This document shows, one piece after another, positions 8,679 to 17,944 of a stretch of DNA of 64,000 nucleotides. The stretch is from Corynebacterium sp. HS2168-gen11. GTDB lineage: Bacteria > Actinomycetota > Actinomycetes > Mycobacteriales > Mycobacteriaceae. Where the stretch lies: contig NZ_JANUXR010000001.1 of the NCBI RefSeq assembly GCF_024834075.1, positions 62,001-126,000 of the forward strand, in the 5' to 3' direction. Made by a program: the position numbers and the translations under genes. The stretch's first letter is position 1. Each line of letters starts with the position of its first letter. The notes below the pieces were generated by a model. It searched no databases. It was not told the DNA's origin and saw nothing but the letters and a program-made list of their open reading frames with translations.

Positions 8679-8929
8679 ACCTTGGCATCTTACACGCAAC
8701 CACTCTTACATGATGTCAATTGCCCCTGAATACGTCTGCAGAGTTGTCATGTGACGCTCACCCCAGGGGTAACCTTGCATATTTTGCTTGTCGACGCTGG
8801 TCTCTGCATACTCATGTTCATATTTCGCAATCCATAGAGAGATACACCACAATGCTTGGAATAATTAGCGTGTTCAACAATCTTGTATTTATTATAGAAA
8901 TTATAAATAAATGAAAAGGACATCATTCC

Positions 8930-10612
8930 ATGAATCGATTGAAAAAAACCGCATTAGTATGCACGTCTCTAGCACTGTGCGCTACTCAAAGCCTGACCCA
9001 GGTAGTTTCGGCACAAACCTCAAGTGTTGTTGTCAATCAAGGTGATCCGATATTAATTCAAGCCTCAGAATCCACAGCATCGAAGTGCACTGCAGGGTTT
9101 ATTGATAAGGTAGCCAAACGCATTTGGACAGCCGGACACTGCGGTGATAACAATGCCACAGTATTCTTTTCCATCAAAGATCCACAATCAAGTGCTGAGA
9201 ACGTCGTACCAATCGGAACGCTGAAGCATAAGTTCTCAGTAACCCTGGATAACGCTGGGGTTCCGCTGCCCGATGAGAATGCTAGCGTCGACTATTACCG
9301 TACATATGACCTTGCCTATGTCGATTTTTCCGCGCATCCTGAAGTAACTGGAGAAAACGTTTTCTCGGGTGATCGTGTCTATGATCCAGTTGTTGGTGAT
9401 CGGGTATGCCGCTATGGTGATACAACCGGTGCTGAGTTAGGAAATAATCGCCTCGTGTACTGCGGTGAGGTAATGCGGCTTGATGAACGTATTATTCAAA
9501 CCTCCGATACTGCATCAGATTTTGGCGACTCTGGCGGTCCAAACTGGGTACCGGGTAAAGGCTATATCGGACAAACGCTCGGCGCTGATATTCGCACTTT
9601 CCTCGGGGAAGAGTATTCGGTAGTCAAAGTGTATCGTCACGATGTCAACGCAAATACCGTTGAATATCCGTCCAATGAGCACTATGTGGTTAAAGATGTC
9701 CCACTTGCAGCATTATTCGACAAGCGAGTCCAAAGTGAGACGTTATCTGCAACAACCTTTGGTGCAAATCTCCCATCTCCTGCTGAATACGAAACTCTTC
9801 TTGAAAAGCAAAAACAGCAAGAAGCTGAAGCAAAGCGTCAGATTGCAGAAAAGACTGAGGAATTAGAAGAAGCACAAAAGCAGCTGGCTGAACTTGAAGC
9901 AGCTGTGAACACGGCTTTGGAAAATACCACCACTACCGATGCCGCCACGGCGCTCACGCAACGCATCACGACACTTCGTGAAGCTGCTGAGACAGCAAAC
10001 CAACAACGCCTAGCAGCTGAAACGCGTGCAACTAAGCTTGCAACACAGATTAATGATCTCGAAACTGAAATTGCTCGGTTACGTCAAGATACAGCAACAA
10101 ATACCACGCGTATTCAACAACTTGAAGGTGAAAAGCAAGGATTACAAACAGATCTTGCAGCGGCTCAAACCGAGCTGCGTGACACAAAGGCCATGCTAGC
10201 CCAACGTGATCAGGAGCTCACTGCAGCTCATGCAAAAATCGCAGAATTGATGCGAAATGCCGTGGACGCTGCGCGTTTGCAACAAACTATCGCTGACTTA
10301 AACGCAGCACAGCAAAAGATTCACATATTGCAAGCAGCTTTAGCACAAGCTCGTGCACAGTTAAATAAGCAGTTAGCAACACCAAAACCAACCGTGACCG
10401 TAACGGCAACTGCTCAACCAAAACCAGCAGTGACAGTCACCACCACTGCCCCAGCACCAGCATCGCTGTCAAGCAATAACGCGCAAGGTTCATCCCCGTT
10501 CACAATCATTATTGGCATTGTGACCTTTGTCCTGGGCGTGCTTGCTGGTTTGATTCCAACGGTCACAGAAATGTTCAAGCATTCACGTATTAAACTGCCT
10601 CGTTTGCGTTAA
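8930..10612 (+). CDS. Surface-anchored trypsin-like serine protease with long coiled coil
   Basis: 560 residues: signal peptide (cut after VVSAQT, about residue 30), a chymotrypsin-fold protease, a coiled coil, a Thr/Pro/Val-rich linker, a transmembrane segment near 520-545 and a short basic tail. The triad is H70 (TAGHCG), D127 or D132 (YDLAYVDF) and S201 (FGDSGGP). Cysteines C53/C71 and C160/C178 probably form disulfides. The coiled coil runs from about 288 to 478 and is rich in Ala, Gln, Glu and Lys. The layout would hold the protease outside the membrane on a stalk with the tail inside. RBS AAAAGGA lies 9 bases before the ATG. Targets are unknown. Confidence 0.88.
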   Translation: MNRLKKTALVCTSLALCATQSLTQVVSAQTSSVVVNQGDPILIQASESTASKCTAGFIDKVAKRIWTAGHCGDNNATVFFSIKDPQSSAENVVPIGTLKHKFSVTLDNAGVPLPDENASVDYYRTYDLAYVDFSAHPEVTGENVFSGDRVYDPVVGDRVCRYGDTTGAELGNNRLVYCGEVMRLDERIIQTSDTASDFGDSGGPNWVPGKGYIGQTLGADIRTFLGEEYSVVKVYRHDVNANTVEYPSNEHYVVKDVPLAALFDKRVQSETLSATTFGANLPSPAEYETLLEKQKQQEAEAKRQIAEKTEELEEAQKQLAELEAAVNTALENTTTTDAATALTQRITTLREAAETANQQRLAAETRATKLATQINDLETEIARLRQDTATNTTRIQQLEGEKQGLQTDLAAAQTELRDTKAMLAQRDQELTAAHAKIAELMRNAVDAARLQQTIADLNAAQQKIHILQAALAQARAQLNKQLATPKPTVTVTATAQPKPAVTVTTTAPAPASLSSNNAQGSSPFTIIIGIVTFVLGVLAGLIPTVTEMFKHSRIKLPRLR

Positions 10613-10643
10613 GCGCACCTACCAAGGCTAAGTTGTAGCAACC

Positions 10644-10684
10644 CGAAAAGCCACGATCAGAACCAAACTGATCGTGGCTTTTCG
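10644..10684. terminator. Bidirectional terminator between the protease gene and leuB
   Basis: Perfect 17-bp stem CGAAAAGCCACGATCAG/CTGATCGTGGCTTTTCG with a 7-base loop and T-rich flanks, between convergent genes. Confidence 0.85.
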
Positions 10685-10726
10685 AGATAAAAGATTGTTG
10701 TTTACAAACGATTGCGTTGCATGCGG

Positions 10727-11746
10727 TTAGCGTCGCAAAGCAGCAGCGATACGATCACCAATTGCTGTGGTCACAATCGGTTCATCGCCGCGGTTATTGA
10801 CATCTTCTGCCACGGCAGCTTCAATGCGATCGGCATTTTCGGTATCACCAAGATGGCGCAACAGCATTGCTGCGGACAAGATTGCTGCTGTTGGATCAGC
10901 AATGCCTTTTCCTGCGATATCAGGAGCGGAACCATGCACTGGTTCAAACATGGATGGATTGGTACCAGTTGCGTCGATATTGCCACTTGCGGCAAGACCA
11001 ATGCCACCTGTCACCGCACCTGCAAGATCGGTGAGAATATCGCCAAAAAGATTATCGGTGACAATGACGTCATACTGGCTTGGATTCGTCACCATATAAA
11101 TCGTTGCGGCATCAATATGCTGGTAGTCCACGCGAACCTGCGGATATTCCTTGGATACCTCCGCTACAGTGCGCTGCCACAAGGAGCCAGCAAACACTAA
11201 CACATTTGTTTTGTGCACCAAGGTGAGATGTTGCTTGCGAGCCGCTGCTCGAGCAAATGCATCGCGGACAACGCGCTCTACTCCGAATCGAGTATTTTGA
11301 GACACTTCAGAGGCTACCTCGTGTGGTGTATTCTCGCGGAGCACACCACCGTTGCCACAGTACAAACCTTCAGTGCCTTCACGAACCACAACGAAATCGA
11401 TTTCGCCTGGGTTTGCCAGTGGTGAGCTTGCGCTTGGATACAGCTTTGCAGGGCGTAAATTCACGTGATGATCGAGTGCAAAACGCATCTTGAGCAGCAA
11501 GCCGCGTTCGAGTACACCTGGCGCTACCTGATCAGGTGCTCCAATTGCGCCTAAGAGAATCGCGTCATGCTCGCGCAAGGAGGCTAAATCGTCTTCAGTC
11601 AGCAATTCTTGTGTTTTTAGGTATCGACGTGCGCCTAAATCATAGTCAGTAACAGTAATATCGCTGCGTACAGCCTGTAAGACTTTCAGCGCTTCTGCTG
11701 TAACTTCGGGACCAATACCGTCGCCACCAATAACTGCTAATTTCAT
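10727..11746 (-). CDS. leuB: 3-Isopropylmalate dehydrogenase
   Basis: Third step of leucine synthesis: NAD-dependent oxidative decarboxylation of 3-isopropylmalate. 339 residues, as expected for the actinobacterial form. [12 protein letters not shown] opens the protein, [21 protein letters not shown] carries the substrate arginines, [12 protein letters not shown] follows, VHKTNVL holds the catalytic lysine, and [20 protein letters not shown] the Mg-binding aspartates; [19 protein letters not shown] forms the NAD site. RBS GAAAGG precedes the ATG. The leucine genes leuA, leuC and leuD are not in this window. Confidence 0.97.
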   Translation of the reverse strand: MKLAVIGGDGIGPEVTAEALKVLQAVRSDITVTDYDLGARRYLKTQELLTEDDLASLREHDAILLGAIGAPDQVAPGVLERGLLLKMRFALDHHVNLRPAKLYPSASSPLANPGEIDFVVVREGTEGLYCGNGGVLRENTPHEVASEVSQNTRFGVERVVRDAFARAAARKQHLTLVHKTNVLVFAGSLWQRTVAEVSKEYPQVRVDYQHIDAATIYMVTNPSQYDVIVTDNLFGDILTDLAGAVTGGIGLAASGNIDATGTNPSMFEPVHGSAPDIAGKGIADPTAAILSAAMLLRHLGDTENADRIEAAVAEDVNNRGDEPIVTTAIGDRIAAALRR

Positions 11747-11890
11747 GCCACGGAACTACCTTTCCACATAGTGAAACATCTACGATTTGGAAGTCTAGCA
11801 CTAGTTCACAGTTTTTTCCTACCGACAAATACGAAAAAAGAGACTAGACTAACAGACATCAGACAAGTTCTCTGCACTGAAAGGCTCGCC

Positions 11891-12766
11891 ATGACTTTAC
11901 CTTTTATTATTGGCGCATATGCATCTATGCCTGCCGACCACGCCGGCCAGCAACAATACTATGATTTACTGCTGAATTCTGGGTTTGTTTCAGGCCTCGA
12001 AGTGCCATATCCTGGCCAACTCGCAGACGAAACCGAACGTGAATTTTTAGCAACTCAAACCAAGCGTTTCCCGTTCGTGGTGGTCACCGCGATTCCTGGC
12101 ACAATGGGCAATATTGGACAAAATCCATACTTTGGCTTGGCAAGTCCAAATGAAGAGGGTCGTCAAGCAGCATTGGAATATACCAAAGCAATCTATCGTG
12201 CCGCTGAGGCTATTGGCGCTGATGCGCTTGAAGTGCACTCGGCTCCAACGAAATTTGCGCAACGCGAAGCATTTGTCGAGTCATTGCAAGAAGTATGCTC
12301 GTGGGGAGATCTGACGATTCTGATTGAACACTGCGATGTTTACAGTAATGACCATGCACCAGAAAAAGGGTTTTTAAGTTTTGCCGAGGAACTTTCAATC
12401 GCCAAAGAATTAGACTTGAAACTCGTCGTAAACTGGGGTCGTTCGGCACTTGAGGCACGTGATTTTGACCTACCGTTTGAACAGATCACCCAGGCAAGCG
12501 CTGAAGGGCTCTTGGCTGGTGTAATTTTCTCCGGCGCTTCCCCATCGCAAACAATTTATGCTGGCCCATGGGGGGATGGCCATCTTCCAAGCGCTGTGCA
12601 TGAGCCAACTTCAGGCATGACCATGGAACGTATTGCACGTGATGCGCAAGCAGCAACCGGTGTGAGCTTCTTAGGCGCAAAGATCACTGTTCCTGCTGAA
12701 TCTAGCTTGGAAGAACGTGTCGAAATGCTGCGCAGCATCTCTCAAGCTGCGTCGCATAGCGAATAG
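11891..12766 (+). CDS. TIM-barrel protein of the DUF4862 type
   Basis: About 292 residues resembling xylose-isomerase-like TIM barrels. FIIGAYASMP starts the barrel, GLEVPYPGQL and ADALEVHSAPT follow strands, ILIEHCDVYS has acidic and His residues like a metal site, and KLVVNWGRSALEA and GVIFSGAS continue the barrel. The exact reaction is unknown. A GTG at 11771 would extend it by 40 residues, but GAAAGG just before 11891 supports the shorter start. It is divergent from leuB and ends before a strong terminator shared with serA. Confidence 0.8.
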   Translation: MTLPFIIGAYASMPADHAGQQQYYDLLLNSGFVSGLEVPYPGQLADETEREFLATQTKRFPFVVVTAIPGTMGNIGQNPYFGLASPNEEGRQAALEYTKAIYRAAEAIGADALEVHSAPTKFAQREAFVESLQEVCSWGDLTILIEHCDVYSNDHAPEKGFLSFAEELSIAKELDLKLVVNWGRSALEARDFDLPFEQITQASAEGLLAGVIFSGASPSQTIYAGPWGDGHLPSAVHEPTSGMTMERIARDAQAATGVSFLGAKITVPAESSLEERVEMLRSISQAASHSE

Positions 12767-12800
12767 TCTGCACTGAACTCGAGACGCTCTCAACAAAAAT

Positions 12801-12842
12801 GCTCTTGGTTTTGACGAATATGCTTTCGTCAAAACCAAGAGC
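12801..12842. terminator. Bidirectional terminator before serA
   Basis: Perfect 18-bp stem GCTCTTGGTTTTGACGAA with its complement, loop of 6 bases, between the convergent DUF4862-type gene and serA. Confidence 0.85.
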
Positions 12843-12868
12843 TTCATGCTTACAGCAAACTGGATACT

Positions 12869-14461
12869 TTAGCTCAAATCAAGCTGGAAAACTTCTGCTT
12901 GCATCTCAACCTTGAGATTCTCGAGCAGATCCTGCGGTACTTCATGATCCACACGGATGACCAGATTCGCGGTTTCACCATCATTGTCCTGCGTCAATGC
13001 AGCAGCATCAATATTAATGCCACGCGCACCCATTGCAGTACCAACCTTGCCTAATGCACCTGGAATGTCAGCATAATGGAAGAACACATTCCGACCAGTC
13101 GCACGCAAATCCAAGCCTCGGCCATTCATACGCACAATTTTTTCCACACGATCCAAGCCAGTCAATGCACCGATTACAGACGCACGGGTGCCATCAGCAG
13201 CAATTGCAACAACTTCCAAGACCGAGCGATGTGATACCGATTCAGAAGCAGTCGTAACTTCATACGCTAGGCCACGATCAGCTGCAATCTGTGGAGCATT
13301 CACGAAAGTCACAGGCTCGTCGATAATGCCCGAGTACAGACCACGCACTGCAGAAAGCCCTAATACGTCCACAGCTTCAGTTGAAAGTTCACCGCGTGCT
13401 TCAACTTCCAATCGAACCGGTGCCTGTGCCAGCATATGACCAGCTACCAGGCCAAGCTTGCGTGCAAGTTCAAGCCACAAAGCTACTTCTTCATCAACCT
13501 TGCCGCCAGAAACATTGACTGCATCTGCAACAAATTCACCAGCGAGCGCCTTTAAAACAGAAGCTGCAACGTCAGTACCCGCACGATCTTGTGCTTCTTC
13601 TGTCGAAGCACCCAAGTGAGGTGTGACAACAACCTGATCGAGTGCAAATAATGGCGAATCCGTGCAAGGCTCAGTTTCAAAGACGTCAAAACCAGCACCA
13701 CGAATATGACCAGCGGTAATAGCATCTGCCAAGGCTTGCTCATCAACCAGCCCACCACGAGCCGCATTGATAATAATCTGACCCTTCTTTGCCTTTGCCA
13801 ACAACTTCGCATTAATCATGCCAGCTGTTTCTTTGGTCTTTGGCAAGTGAATAGTCACAAAATCAGCACGTGCCATCAAGGATTCAAGATCAGTGAGCTC
13901 AACACCAAGCTGCGCAGCTTTTGCTGGGTTCGCATATGGGTCAAACGCAATAATCTTGGTTTCAAATGCAGCGAGGCGCTGCGCAAACAACTGTCCAATA
14001 TGGCCAAAGCCAATAATGCCAACTGTCTTGCCAAAAATTTCTACACCATTAAAGGATGAACGCTTCCACGTGGCTTCACGCAACGTTTTATCAGCGGCAG
14101 GAATTTGACGAGCAGTCGATAGCAGCAAGGAAATTGCGTGTTCACACGCAGAGTGAATATTTGAAGTCGGAGCATTTGCAACCATCACACCACGCTCAGT
14201 TGCAGCAGCAATATCGACATTATCAAGGCCAACCCCGGCGCGCCCAACGATCTTTAAGTGTGGGGCTGCTTCTAATACTTCACGATCAACGGTGGTTGCT
14301 GAACGTACCAGCAGGGCGTCTGCTTCAGCCACTGCGGCAAGAAGTTCTGGGCGATTTGGCCCATCAACCCAACGTACTTCCACAGCGTCACCAAGTGCGT
14401 CGACTGTAGACTGGGCGAGTTTATCTGCAATAAGAACTACAGGAAGGCCATTTCGGCTCAC
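12869..14461 (-). CDS. serA: D-3-phosphoglycerate dehydrogenase
   Basis: First step of serine synthesis, 3-phosphoglycerate to 3-phosphohydroxypyruvate. 530 residues as in the long actinobacterial form: a catalytic part with [15 protein letters not shown], an NAD-binding fold ([19 protein letters not shown]), [13 protein letters not shown] with the Arg, the Glu in FETEPC and the His in TPHLGAST, then an intervening domain and a C-terminal ACT domain ([15 protein letters not shown]). The long form is usually inhibited by serine. The GTG start is chosen because AGGAG lies 8 bases before it; a longer ATG frame from 14527 lacks such support. Confidence 0.96.
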   Translation of the reverse strand: MSRNGLPVVLIADKLAQSTVDALGDAVEVRWVDGPNRPELLAAVAEADALLVRSATTVDREVLEAAPHLKIVGRAGVGLDNVDIAAATERGVMVANAPTSNIHSACEHAISLLLSTARQIPAADKTLREATWKRSSFNGVEIFGKTVGIIGFGHIGQLFAQRLAAFETKIIAFDPYANPAKAAQLGVELTDLESLMARADFVTIHLPKTKETAGMINAKLLAKAKKGQIIINAARGGLVDEQALADAITAGHIRGAGFDVFETEPCTDSPLFALDQVVVTPHLGASTEEAQDRAGTDVAASVLKALAGEFVADAVNVSGGKVDEEVALWLELARKLGLVAGHMLAQAPVRLEVEARGELSTEAVDVLGLSAVRGLYSGIIDEPVTFVNAPQIAADRGLAYEVTTASESVSHRSVLEVVAIAADGTRASVIGALTGLDRVEKIVRMNGRGLDLRATGRNVFFHYADIPGALGKVGTAMGARGINIDAAALTQDNDGETANLVIRVDHEVPQDLLENLKVEMQAEVFQLDLS

Positions 14462-14497
14462 GTTACTTACTCCTGGTTTTACCAAAGGATGTCCGTT

Positions 14498-14528
14498 CTT
14501 GAAGTGGCACGACCGCGTCACCTTCAAG
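14498..14528 (-). promoter_or_regulatory. Hairpin in the serA 5' untranslated region
   Basis: On the minus strand CTTGAAG and CTTCAAG pair perfectly with a GC-rich inner part that can pair further. The hairpin ends about 37 bases before the serA GTG. A -10-like TAAACT near 14575 would give a leader of about 100 bases, unlike the many leaderless genes here. A role in serA control is possible but unproven. Confidence 0.35.
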
Positions 14529-14618
14529 CCCGTGTCCGTACCTTGTCTTTCGCTGGCACATGACTATTTATTAGTTTAGACCAATTTTCTTAAACGCCCA
14601 TTTTCATAAGAAAACTAC

Positions 14619-16145
14619 TCATGAAGTTGGTACCTGTAGCCGATGTTCCCCACGGTGAATCAACCATGGTCGCGGCTCTAATTGCAGGACATCTTCAATG
14701 CTCATTGTAGGATTCGATGCTAGATTCAGACCCAAATAATAATGTTCTGGCACCATCTCCACTTGTCTCTGATACTCCTCTTGCCCAGCGGCAAGCAGCA
14801 CATAGGCAAGTTCGTCATAGGCATGTCCTCCAGCGACCGTGGTGCTGATAAAGAGGGTTTGCGCTAGTTTTTGCTTTGCGACGAACTCTGCTAACCACTT
14901 GGCGACTCTGCCAGTTTCAGCAGCATCGGCAGTCACAAACACGCCTGTATGCGCCATTTTCAGAAGGTGCTCAAGCGTCTGTGCTTGCGCAAGACTGTCG
15001 ACAACTATTACACAATAAGCTTCATGTTCTTGGCACGCAGTTAACCATGCACGCGTTTGGACTCGGTCAGCATCAGCATGTTGAAGCATCATCACTGGTG
15101 TGATTTGGAGATCTTCGCGCCGGGTATGCTCAGACACGAGTGCTTTCATCTCGTCGAAAGTAGTTTCAAGATTATGCGCTGTTGTGCTCATATCAATTGT
15201 GGTGGCAAGCAGTCGTCGTTTCGGGAAGATCAAGCCGCGTACTCGATTACCTGGTTGGTAAAGACTGGCATGTTCACCCAGTTCAATACGGTGTTGAAGT
15301 TGAGCATCCGTGCCAAATTCTGCACCAAGTGCGATGAGAGGTTGTTCACCAAGACCGGCAACTGCCTCAAGTGAGTTTCGCGTATCACGCGGATCTGGAT
15401 ACTCCAAAAAGCGAACTTCAGCGCCGAATGATCGTGCTGACGCAATCGCTGCAATACTTGAGCCTTGAGAAGCAATCACAATCGGTGCCGTGGAAGCATC
15501 GCGTTTTGATTGGGCTGGAAACGCTCGTGCTGGTTCATCTTGGAGTGCTTCGGTCGCAGGTATCCAGTCTGGTATTAAGAGCGTTGGGCGTTCACTACTC
15601 AGTGCAGTAACTGCAGACTTGACGAACTCTGGTCGTGAGATGCGCTTAGGCGCGAATTGAAAGGCCGTCATCTCTCCTATTGCTTCATAGGAAAGTGGAT
15701 CATGCAGCACTGTAGTCGTACCAGTTGTGGTGGCAAGACTCACATCACCGACAAGCAGTATATATCGCGCATTCAGCCGTGTGATTTCTTGGATAATTGC
15801 ATCACGTGTGCCTGGCAGCATGATCAGCATTGGGGCATGACTGACGACAGCAATTGATGCGGCTCGAAGTTGATGGTCGAGTTGGTCATCTGCAATAACG
15901 ACGGTTTCTGACGCTTCGAAGAATTTTTGCGTAGCTACAATGCCAGTGCCATCGTCGTCAAGCACGCTCGGATGATCGTCAAAACGAATTGCGACATGTC
16001 GATTGCGGTTATTGCTGCGTGCTTGCTTCAAATCTTTCGCGACTTGCGAAGATACTTGTGGTGAGTGTGGTGGAGTGCTGCAGCCGCTGATGCTCAGGGC
16101 GACAACTACTCCCCACCCACAGCATTGTGTTAAGAACGAACGAAT
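14619..16145 (-). CDS. Cwb2-like cell-wall-binding lipoprotein with a non-standard start
   Basis: The body resembles cell wall binding repeat 2 proteins: an alternating pattern such as VIADDQLDHQLRAASIAVVSHAPMLIML then ARYILLVGDVSL. Upstream in the same frame the sequence gives MRSFLTQCCGWGVVVALSISGC, if ATT at 16145 is read as the start. This is a basic, hydrophobic signal ending in a lipobox with Cys22. The frame contains no ATG, GTG or TTG before the lipobox; the first standard start (TTG, 16031) would remove the whole signal. AGAAGG precedes the ATT by about 9 bases. The gene overlaps the 3' end of the DUF262 gene. Other explanations are a sequencing error or a frameshift. Confidence 0.7.
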   Translation of the reverse strand: MRSFLTQCCGWGVVVALSISGCSTPPHSPQVSSQVAKDLKQARSNNRNRHVAIRFDDHPSVLDDDGTGIVATQKFFEASETVVIADDQLDHQLRAASIAVVSHAPMLIMLPGTRDAIIQEITRLNARYILLVGDVSLATTTGTTTVLHDPLSYEAIGEMTAFQFAPKRISRPEFVKSAVTALSSERPTLLIPDWIPATEALQDEPARAFPAQSKRDASTAPIVIASQGSSIAAIASARSFGAEVRFLEYPDPRDTRNSLEAVAGLGEQPLIALGAEFGTDAQLQHRIELGEHASLYQPGNRVRGLIFPKRRLLATTIDMSTTAHNLETTFDEMKALVSEHTRREDLQITPVMMLQHADADRVQTRAWLTACQEHEAYCVIVVDSLAQAQTLEHLLKMAHTGVFVTADAAETGRVAKWLAEFVAKQKLAQTLFISTTVAGGHAYDELAYVLLAAGQEEYQRQVEMVPEHYYLGLNLASNPTMSIEDVLQLEPRPWLIHRGEHRLQVPTS

Positions 16146-17923
16146 GCGCTTGGCCCTTCTTCGCCACCAAACAAGTTGGATTCATCGACGTCATGAACCG
16201 CTGGTTGTCCCATTGCTTGTTCGATAATTTCGACGAACTTGCGGCGGCGATCCGTGAAGAATTCTTGAGCACGGGCACTGAGCAACAATGATGGTTCGAT
16301 TAAGTGCGTGTGCAAGATTTGATCGAATTCTTCGTCGTCAAGCAAACTCTTTGATTGGATGCGATGCAGATAACGCGCTGGCGAACTTCCTTCTACCATG
16401 ACGTATGTGCGACGCGACATTGGCGTTTGATTCAACACGGATTCTTCTAAGAATGGCTCGATATTATTATCTTCGCACCACGATGCTGGGAAGATTTTGC
16501 GAACTTTCGTGCCAAGTTCAAAGAAGGTTTGCGCATCAAAGCGTAAACCTGTGCGCCAATCTTGTGCGCCACGCGCCATGAGTAAGGCATAAATGCCTTT
16601 GTACAAACCAGAATTAGGCAAGGCAGTGTGCAGACGAGATTCCACAAAGCGAGCTTGTGAAATTGATCGTGGTATTGGAACACCTGCATGTCCATGGATA
16701 TCTCGTACCCATGCGGTGACTTCATCAACGTCACTACCAGTTCGTGCCATCACGGCTGGTGAGCCATAGAGTTCGCCAAATACACCACACCAGAACCAAC
16801 GATTGATACGATCCCACGCACTTTGATGTTCTAAGCTCACGCCATCTTCAGTCAGGACAGTAATAATCACTGCTAGTGGTACGAGCTGTGCAACATATGG
16901 GATTTGTTCAGCAGAGTGAATATAGCGCGTATGCAAGAAGGTAGCGACTTCTACGAATCCCGCGCGGATCTTCTCAGCTGCTGGAATATATTCTGCAAGT
17001 GTAAGATCAAGCACAGTCTCACGGAAACCGGAGGCATGGCCTTTTTTATGCGTGACGTACAGTGCAACTGCGCTTAAGAAATCAGTGCGAGTGATATGTG
17101 CCAATGCTGGATGCTCGCGTAAGGTTGCTGCTGTTTTTTCCCAATCATCTTGCAATCGGAAATCTGGGTCTTCCACTGCAAAGACGGCTGTGAGCAATTC
17201 AAAGACATCCATTTGCAGGCCCAACGTGTTCACTGATGCAAAGATCGAACCGATACCTGCACGCGACGTCGTACGATCAAGTCGGATCATTGGCACACTG
17301 TAGCGAACCAATGGTTTGACCACTCGGGTATAAAACTTCTTTGCAATATCGTGAGAACTGGATGCTGCAATATCAAAGAGCAAGTCAGTACCGGCGTCGA
17401 AAAGCAGATCAGAAACTGGAATATAGCCATTTTGCAAGGCGGCTTCGCGAGAGCTCAAATCAATCTGAGGTGCGAAGTGAGACTGAATCACACCACGCTC
17501 ATCAACAGCGATGACCGCCTCATCTGGTAAAACATCAGCTGAGATAGCTTTTTGAACGTCAACAAAGAAACGTCGCTTGACTTTTTTCTGGCGAAAATCA
17601 ACACTTTCGACCAGACCCGTACCTTTCAAACAGTGATACAAGGTCGTCATGCGCTGCTGGCCATCAAGTAGCAATAACCCAGGTGGCTCAGTTGTCAGTG
17701 GCGCGCCCGATAATGGACGTGGACGGAATCGCACTGGTTCATTACGGGTATCTAACGCCATAATGGAGCCAATTGGATAGCCACGTAAGACCGTGATCAC
17801 TAAGGAGCGGATTCGGTCGACGTCCCAGCAGAACTCACGCTGAAAGTCTGGTAATTGAAGGTCACCACGATCAACGCGGTTAAATAGGTCTAAAAGATCA
17901 TAACTTGGAGTCGAAAAGCCCAT
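16130..17923 (-). CDS. DUF262-domain protein with degenerate HNH module
   Basis: 597 residues. The N-terminal DUF262 (ParB/Sulfiredoxin-like NTPase-nuclease fold) shows QLPDFQREFCWD (23-34) and LLLLDGQQRMTTLYH with D87-G-Q-Q-R91. The C-terminal part resembles the DUF1524 HNH module, but the expected H(H)IFP motif reads RKIFP (K476) and the later Asn of LN-TP-S-RTN reads Tyr, so that nuclease is probably dead. Known two-domain relatives are GmrS-GmrD and SspE, which act against modified or phage DNA. Whether this lone gene does so is unknown. TAGACT lies 6 bases before the ATG. It starts 21 bases after the cation exporter gene and overlaps the lipoprotein gene. Confidence 0.8.
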   Translation of the reverse strand: MGFSTPSYDLLDLFNRVDRGDLQLPDFQREFCWDVDRIRSLVITVLRGYPIGSIMALDTRNEPVRFRPRPLSGAPLTTEPPGLLLLDGQQRMTTLYHCLKGTGLVESVDFRQKKVKRRFFVDVQKAISADVLPDEAVIAVDERGVIQSHFAPQIDLSSREAALQNGYIPVSDLLFDAGTDLLFDIAASSSHDIAKKFYTRVVKPLVRYSVPMIRLDRTTSRAGIGSIFASVNTLGLQMDVFELLTAVFAVEDPDFRLQDDWEKTAATLREHPALAHITRTDFLSAVALYVTHKKGHASGFRETVLDLTLAEYIPAAEKIRAGFVEVATFLHTRYIHSAEQIPYVAQLVPLAVIITVLTEDGVSLEHQSAWDRINRWFWCGVFGELYGSPAVMARTGSDVDEVTAWVRDIHGHAGVPIPRSISQARFVESRLHTALPNSGLYKGIYALLMARGAQDWRTGLRFDAQTFFELGTKVRKIFPASWCEDNNIEPFLEESVLNQTPMSRRTYVMVEGSSPARYLHRIQSKSLLDDEEFDQILHTHLIEPSLLLSARAQEFFTDRRRKFVEIIEQAMGQPAVHDVDESNLFGGEEGPSAFVRS

Positions 17924-17944
17924 GGATCCAGTCTAGACTACAAC

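Noticed and set aside
8720-8914. 64-codon plus-strand frame before the surface protease
   Set aside because: It covers the promoter region of the protease gene and has no RBS or leaderless -10.
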